From an uncultured Lachnospiraceae bacterium (GTDB lineage: Bacteria; Bacillota_A; Clostridia; Lachnospirales; Lachnospiraceae), in NCBI GenBank assembly GCA_947178085.1, contig CAMWWS010000126.1, forward strand, positions 1 to 7,338: 7,338 nucleotides of DNA, read 5' to 3'. A program made the translations under genes and the position numbers. Position 1 is the first letter of the stretch, and each line of letters opens with the position of its first letter. Below the pieces are notes generated by a model. It saw only the letters and a list, made by a program, of their open reading frames with translations, did no database searches and was not told the DNA's origin. Below, one piece after another: positions 5,770 to 7,338 of this stretch.

Positions 5770-5788
5770 ATTTTGTAACATTTTGTAA
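5770..5788. repeat. Two ATTTTGTAA direct repeats, one helical turn apart
   Basis: ATTTTGTAA occurs at 5770-5778 and 5780-5788, a period of 10 bases, ending 13 bases before the GH25 ribosome site (GGGAGG, 5802-5807). The spacing would place both on one face of the helix, as for a regulator site, but in AT-rich DNA chance is a real alternative. Confidence 0.45.
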
Positions 5789-5813
5789 TATATACATAAA
5801 TGGGAGGAAAGAA

Positions 5814-7094
5814 ATGAAAAAAATATGGAAAAAGTTTGCGGCACTTGCGCTTGCAGGAATTATGGCTTTGACGCCGACAAATTATGCATATGCAGCGAAT
5901 GCGGGCAATGCGATTGCTAAGGGAATTGATGTATCAAAGCATAACGGTGCAATTAATTGGGGAAGCGTTGCAGCTGCGGGATATTCCTTTGCATTTATTA
6001 AAGTGGGCAGTACATATTCAGGTGTGGATCCCTTTTTTGATTATAATATTAAGGGAGCGCAGAGTGCGGGACTTAAGGTTGGAGTATACTTATATTCTTA
6101 CGCAACAACAGTAGAACAGGCTCAAAACGAGGCGAATCTGGTGATAGCATGGCTGAATAACTATACGGTCACCTTCCCGGTAGTTTTTGATATCGAAGAT
6201 TCATGCCATAAGGGAATGGCACCGGATCAGCTGCAGGCACTTATCAATACATTTTGTATGACTGTTGCATCTGCAGGATATTATCCGATGGTATATTCAA
6301 GCAAGAACTGGTTCAATCAGAGAATAGGCAATGTTGCATTTGACACATGGGTAGCGCAGTACGCGGATAATCTTGAATACAGCGGAGCATCTTTCTGGCA
6401 GAGCAGCTCTTCAGGCGTTGTTCCGGGTGTTAGTTCGAATGTAGATATTGATTATCAGTTCAAGGATTTTTCTAAGTTGATAATTTCGGACGGTTTTGTT
6501 GACAGATTTGGTCAGACGATCTTCTTTTCAGGCTATAAGATGCAGCGTGGCTGGTTAAATTACAATGATACAAGGTATTATCTGGGTCCCAATGGATTCC
6601 TTCAGAGAAACTGTTGGTTTGCAGATGAAAGCGGAACTTATTTCCTGTCAGCGGACGGTAGTGTTTCCAGAGGACAGACTGCAATATTAGGACAGAATTA
6701 TTACTTTGACATTAATGGTGTAATGCAGACAGGCTGGGTTGATTTACCGGGTATCGGAAGGTTCTATTATTCACCGCTTTCAGGAGCTATGGTTCAGGGC
6801 TGGTTTGCAGATGCAACAGGAACATATTATTTATCAACTAAAGATGGACATATGCTGGTTGGCGATGTAACAATAAACGGAAACGATTACTATTTCGGTA
6901 TAGACGGCGTAATGCAGACCGGTCTTGTAACTAAACCTGATGGAAATATGTATTTTTATGATGCGGCGGGAGCTTTGGTAAAGAATCAGCAGACATTGGC
7001 AGGAGATATAATATATGTATCTGACAAGAAGGGTGTTGTGACGCCTGTTCCTGTAGCAGTGCCGCAGCCGGAAGCTGTATTGCCTGTACAATAA
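5814..7094 (+). CDS. Secreted GH25 muramidase with C-terminal cell-wall-binding-type repeats
   Basis: The product likely cleaves the MurNAc-GlcNAc bond of peptidoglycan outside the cell. Of its 426 residues, 1-27 form a signal peptide (MKKIWKK, hydrophobic core, AYA before the cut). Residues about 35-222 are a GH25 domain: GIDVSKHNG (37-45, Asp39), IKVGST (62-67), VFDIED (124-129, the Asp126/Glu128 pair), FWQSSS (194-199) and VDIDY (210-214). About eight short repeats follow at 240-410, each an aromatic pair, a glycine turn and often MQTGW (for example YYFDINGVMQTGWV, 296-309; YYFGIDGVMQTGLV, 359-372), the pattern of choline/glucan-binding repeats. The tail VTPVPVAVPQPEAVLPVQ is Pro/Val-rich with no sortase signal. 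GGGAGG six bases upstream fixes the start. It could act in wall remodelling or against other bacteria; the repeat ligand is unknown. Confidence 0.93.
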   Translation: MKKIWKKFAALALAGIMALTPTNYAYAANAGNAIAKGIDVSKHNGAINWGSVAAAGYSFAFIKVGSTYSGVDPFFDYNIKGAQSAGLKVGVYLYSYATTVEQAQNEANLVIAWLNNYTVTFPVVFDIEDSCHKGMAPDQLQALINTFCMTVASAGYYPMVYSSKNWFNQRIGNVAFDTWVAQYADNLEYSGASFWQSSSSGVVPGVSSNVDIDYQFKDFSKLIISDGFVDRFGQTIFFSGYKMQRGWLNYNDTRYYLGPNGFLQRNCWFADESGTYFLSADGSVSRGQTAILGQNYYFDINGVMQTGWVDLPGIGRFYYSPLSGAMVQGWFADATGTYYLSTKDGHMLVGDVTINGNDYYFGIDGVMQTGLVTKPDGNMYFYDAAGALVKNQQTLAGDIIYVSDKKGVVTPVPVAVPQPEAVLPVQ

Positions 7095-7135
7095 ATAAGC
7101 CATAGGGCGGAACAAATCAGTTTTTAGTATTTTAA

Positions 7136-7170
7136 GGTTGGAAGAATATAATTCTTTCAACCTTTTCTTT
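7136..7170 (+). terminator. Intrinsic terminator of the GH25 gene; palindrome copy 2
   Basis: GGTTGGAAGAAT (7136-7147) pairs with ATTCTTTCAACC (7151-7162) over 12 bp with one G-T pair and a 3-base loop, followed directly by TTTTCTTT (7163-7170). It lies about 40 bases after the GH25 stop. The right arm is identical to that of the hairpin at 727-752. Confidence 0.85.
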
Positions 7171-7197
7171 GCAAAGGATATCATTATGGTATATAAT
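7169..7197 (+). promoter_or_regulatory. Promoter of the zf-HC2-like gene
   Basis: TTGCAA (7169-7174) and a perfect TATAAT (7192-7197) are 17 bases apart. The -35 box overlaps the end of the preceding terminator's T-tract, so the two units are packed without spare sequence. Confidence 0.65.
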
Positions 7198-7248
7198 AAA
7201 AAATGTGTTATTGTGTCTTAAAGGTCAGTCGAATGCCGGAGGATAGGT

Positions 7249-7338
7249 ATGAACTGCAAAGAAACAGAAAAAATGATTCCTGTGTTTTTACAGGATGACT
7301 TGAATAATAGAACATTGGAACAATTTATAGGACATATT
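7249..7338 (+). CDS. Putative zf-HC2 (anti-sigma-type) protein, 3' partial
   Basis: Only the first 30 residues are in the window: MNCKETEKMIPVFLQDDLNN, then RTLEQFIGHI. The early Cys3, a short amphipathic helix with Pro-Val-Phe-Leu, and a His at residue 29 fit the opening of zf-HC2 domains, where Cys, then His and a later Cys-x-x-Cys bind zinc. The CxxC part would lie just past the window, so the call is provisional. GGAGG at 7238-7242 with a six-base gap supports the start, and a separate promoter at 7169-7197 indicates its own transcript. Family members often hold an ECF sigma factor or sit in small membrane proteins; no sigma gene is visible here. Confidence 0.6.
   Translation, partial: MNCKETEKMIPVFLQDDLNNRTLEQFIGHI

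Noticed and set aside
7077..7094. LPVQ at the GH25 C-terminus as a sortase signal
   Set aside because: It is the last four residues, with no hydrophobic segment or basic tail after it, and the motif is not LPxTG.

Overview
The window looks like chromosome of a low-GC Gram-positive anaerobe, most likely a Lachnospiraceae-type Clostridia. The reasons are AT-rich DNA with strong GGAGG-type ribosome sites, a secreted GH25 muramidase with choline/glucan-binding-type repeats, an (N)CKE..F zf-HC2-type protein start, and a HipA-like kinase of the large clostridial type. This placement is by resemblance only; no database was searched.

Layout. Positions 1-697 hold the 3' part of a membrane protein gene whose 5' end lies outside the window; the first ~34 bases are a degenerate CCTAAA/CCCTAA hexamer tract. 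After a 124-base gap with two abutting hairpins comes a four-gene, same-strand, tightly spaced set: hisH (822), hisF (1461, GTG start), ung (2235) and a lysA-like decarboxylase (2939-4210). HisH and HisF together form imidazole glycerol phosphate synthase (histidine and purine-linked metabolism). Ung removes uracil from DNA. The last gene is a PLP-dependent decarboxylase related to diaminopimelate decarboxylase. The pathways are unrelated, so this is a housekeeping co-transcription unit rather than one pathway.

On the minus strand, converging on lysA, is a HipA-like kinase gene (4261-5379) with no visible HipB partner. Upstream of it on the same strand is a tRNA-Leu(CAA) gene (5527-5610) with a good promoter. 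Between the tRNA and the kinase gene lie two ~45-base imperfect palindromes, each built from tRNA 3'-end-like sequence, repeating with the tRNA end at a ~58-60 base period. A 19-base exact copy of the tRNA 3' end lies at the far side. This tRNA-end array beside an orphan kinase is the most unusual part of the window and may be a scar of site-specific integration or a tRNA-derived palindromic element.

Divergently on the plus strand is a secreted GH25 lysozyme with a C-terminal repeat domain (5814-7094), closed by a hairpin terminator. A promoter starts almost immediately after it and drives a gene cut by the window end (7249 onward), which resembles a zf-HC2 anti-sigma-type protein. The GH25 terminator and the hairpin before hisH share nearly the same palindrome, so this is a repeated element in the genome. 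I see no rRNA, CRISPR array or insertion sequence, and no gene-free stretch above 300 bases.
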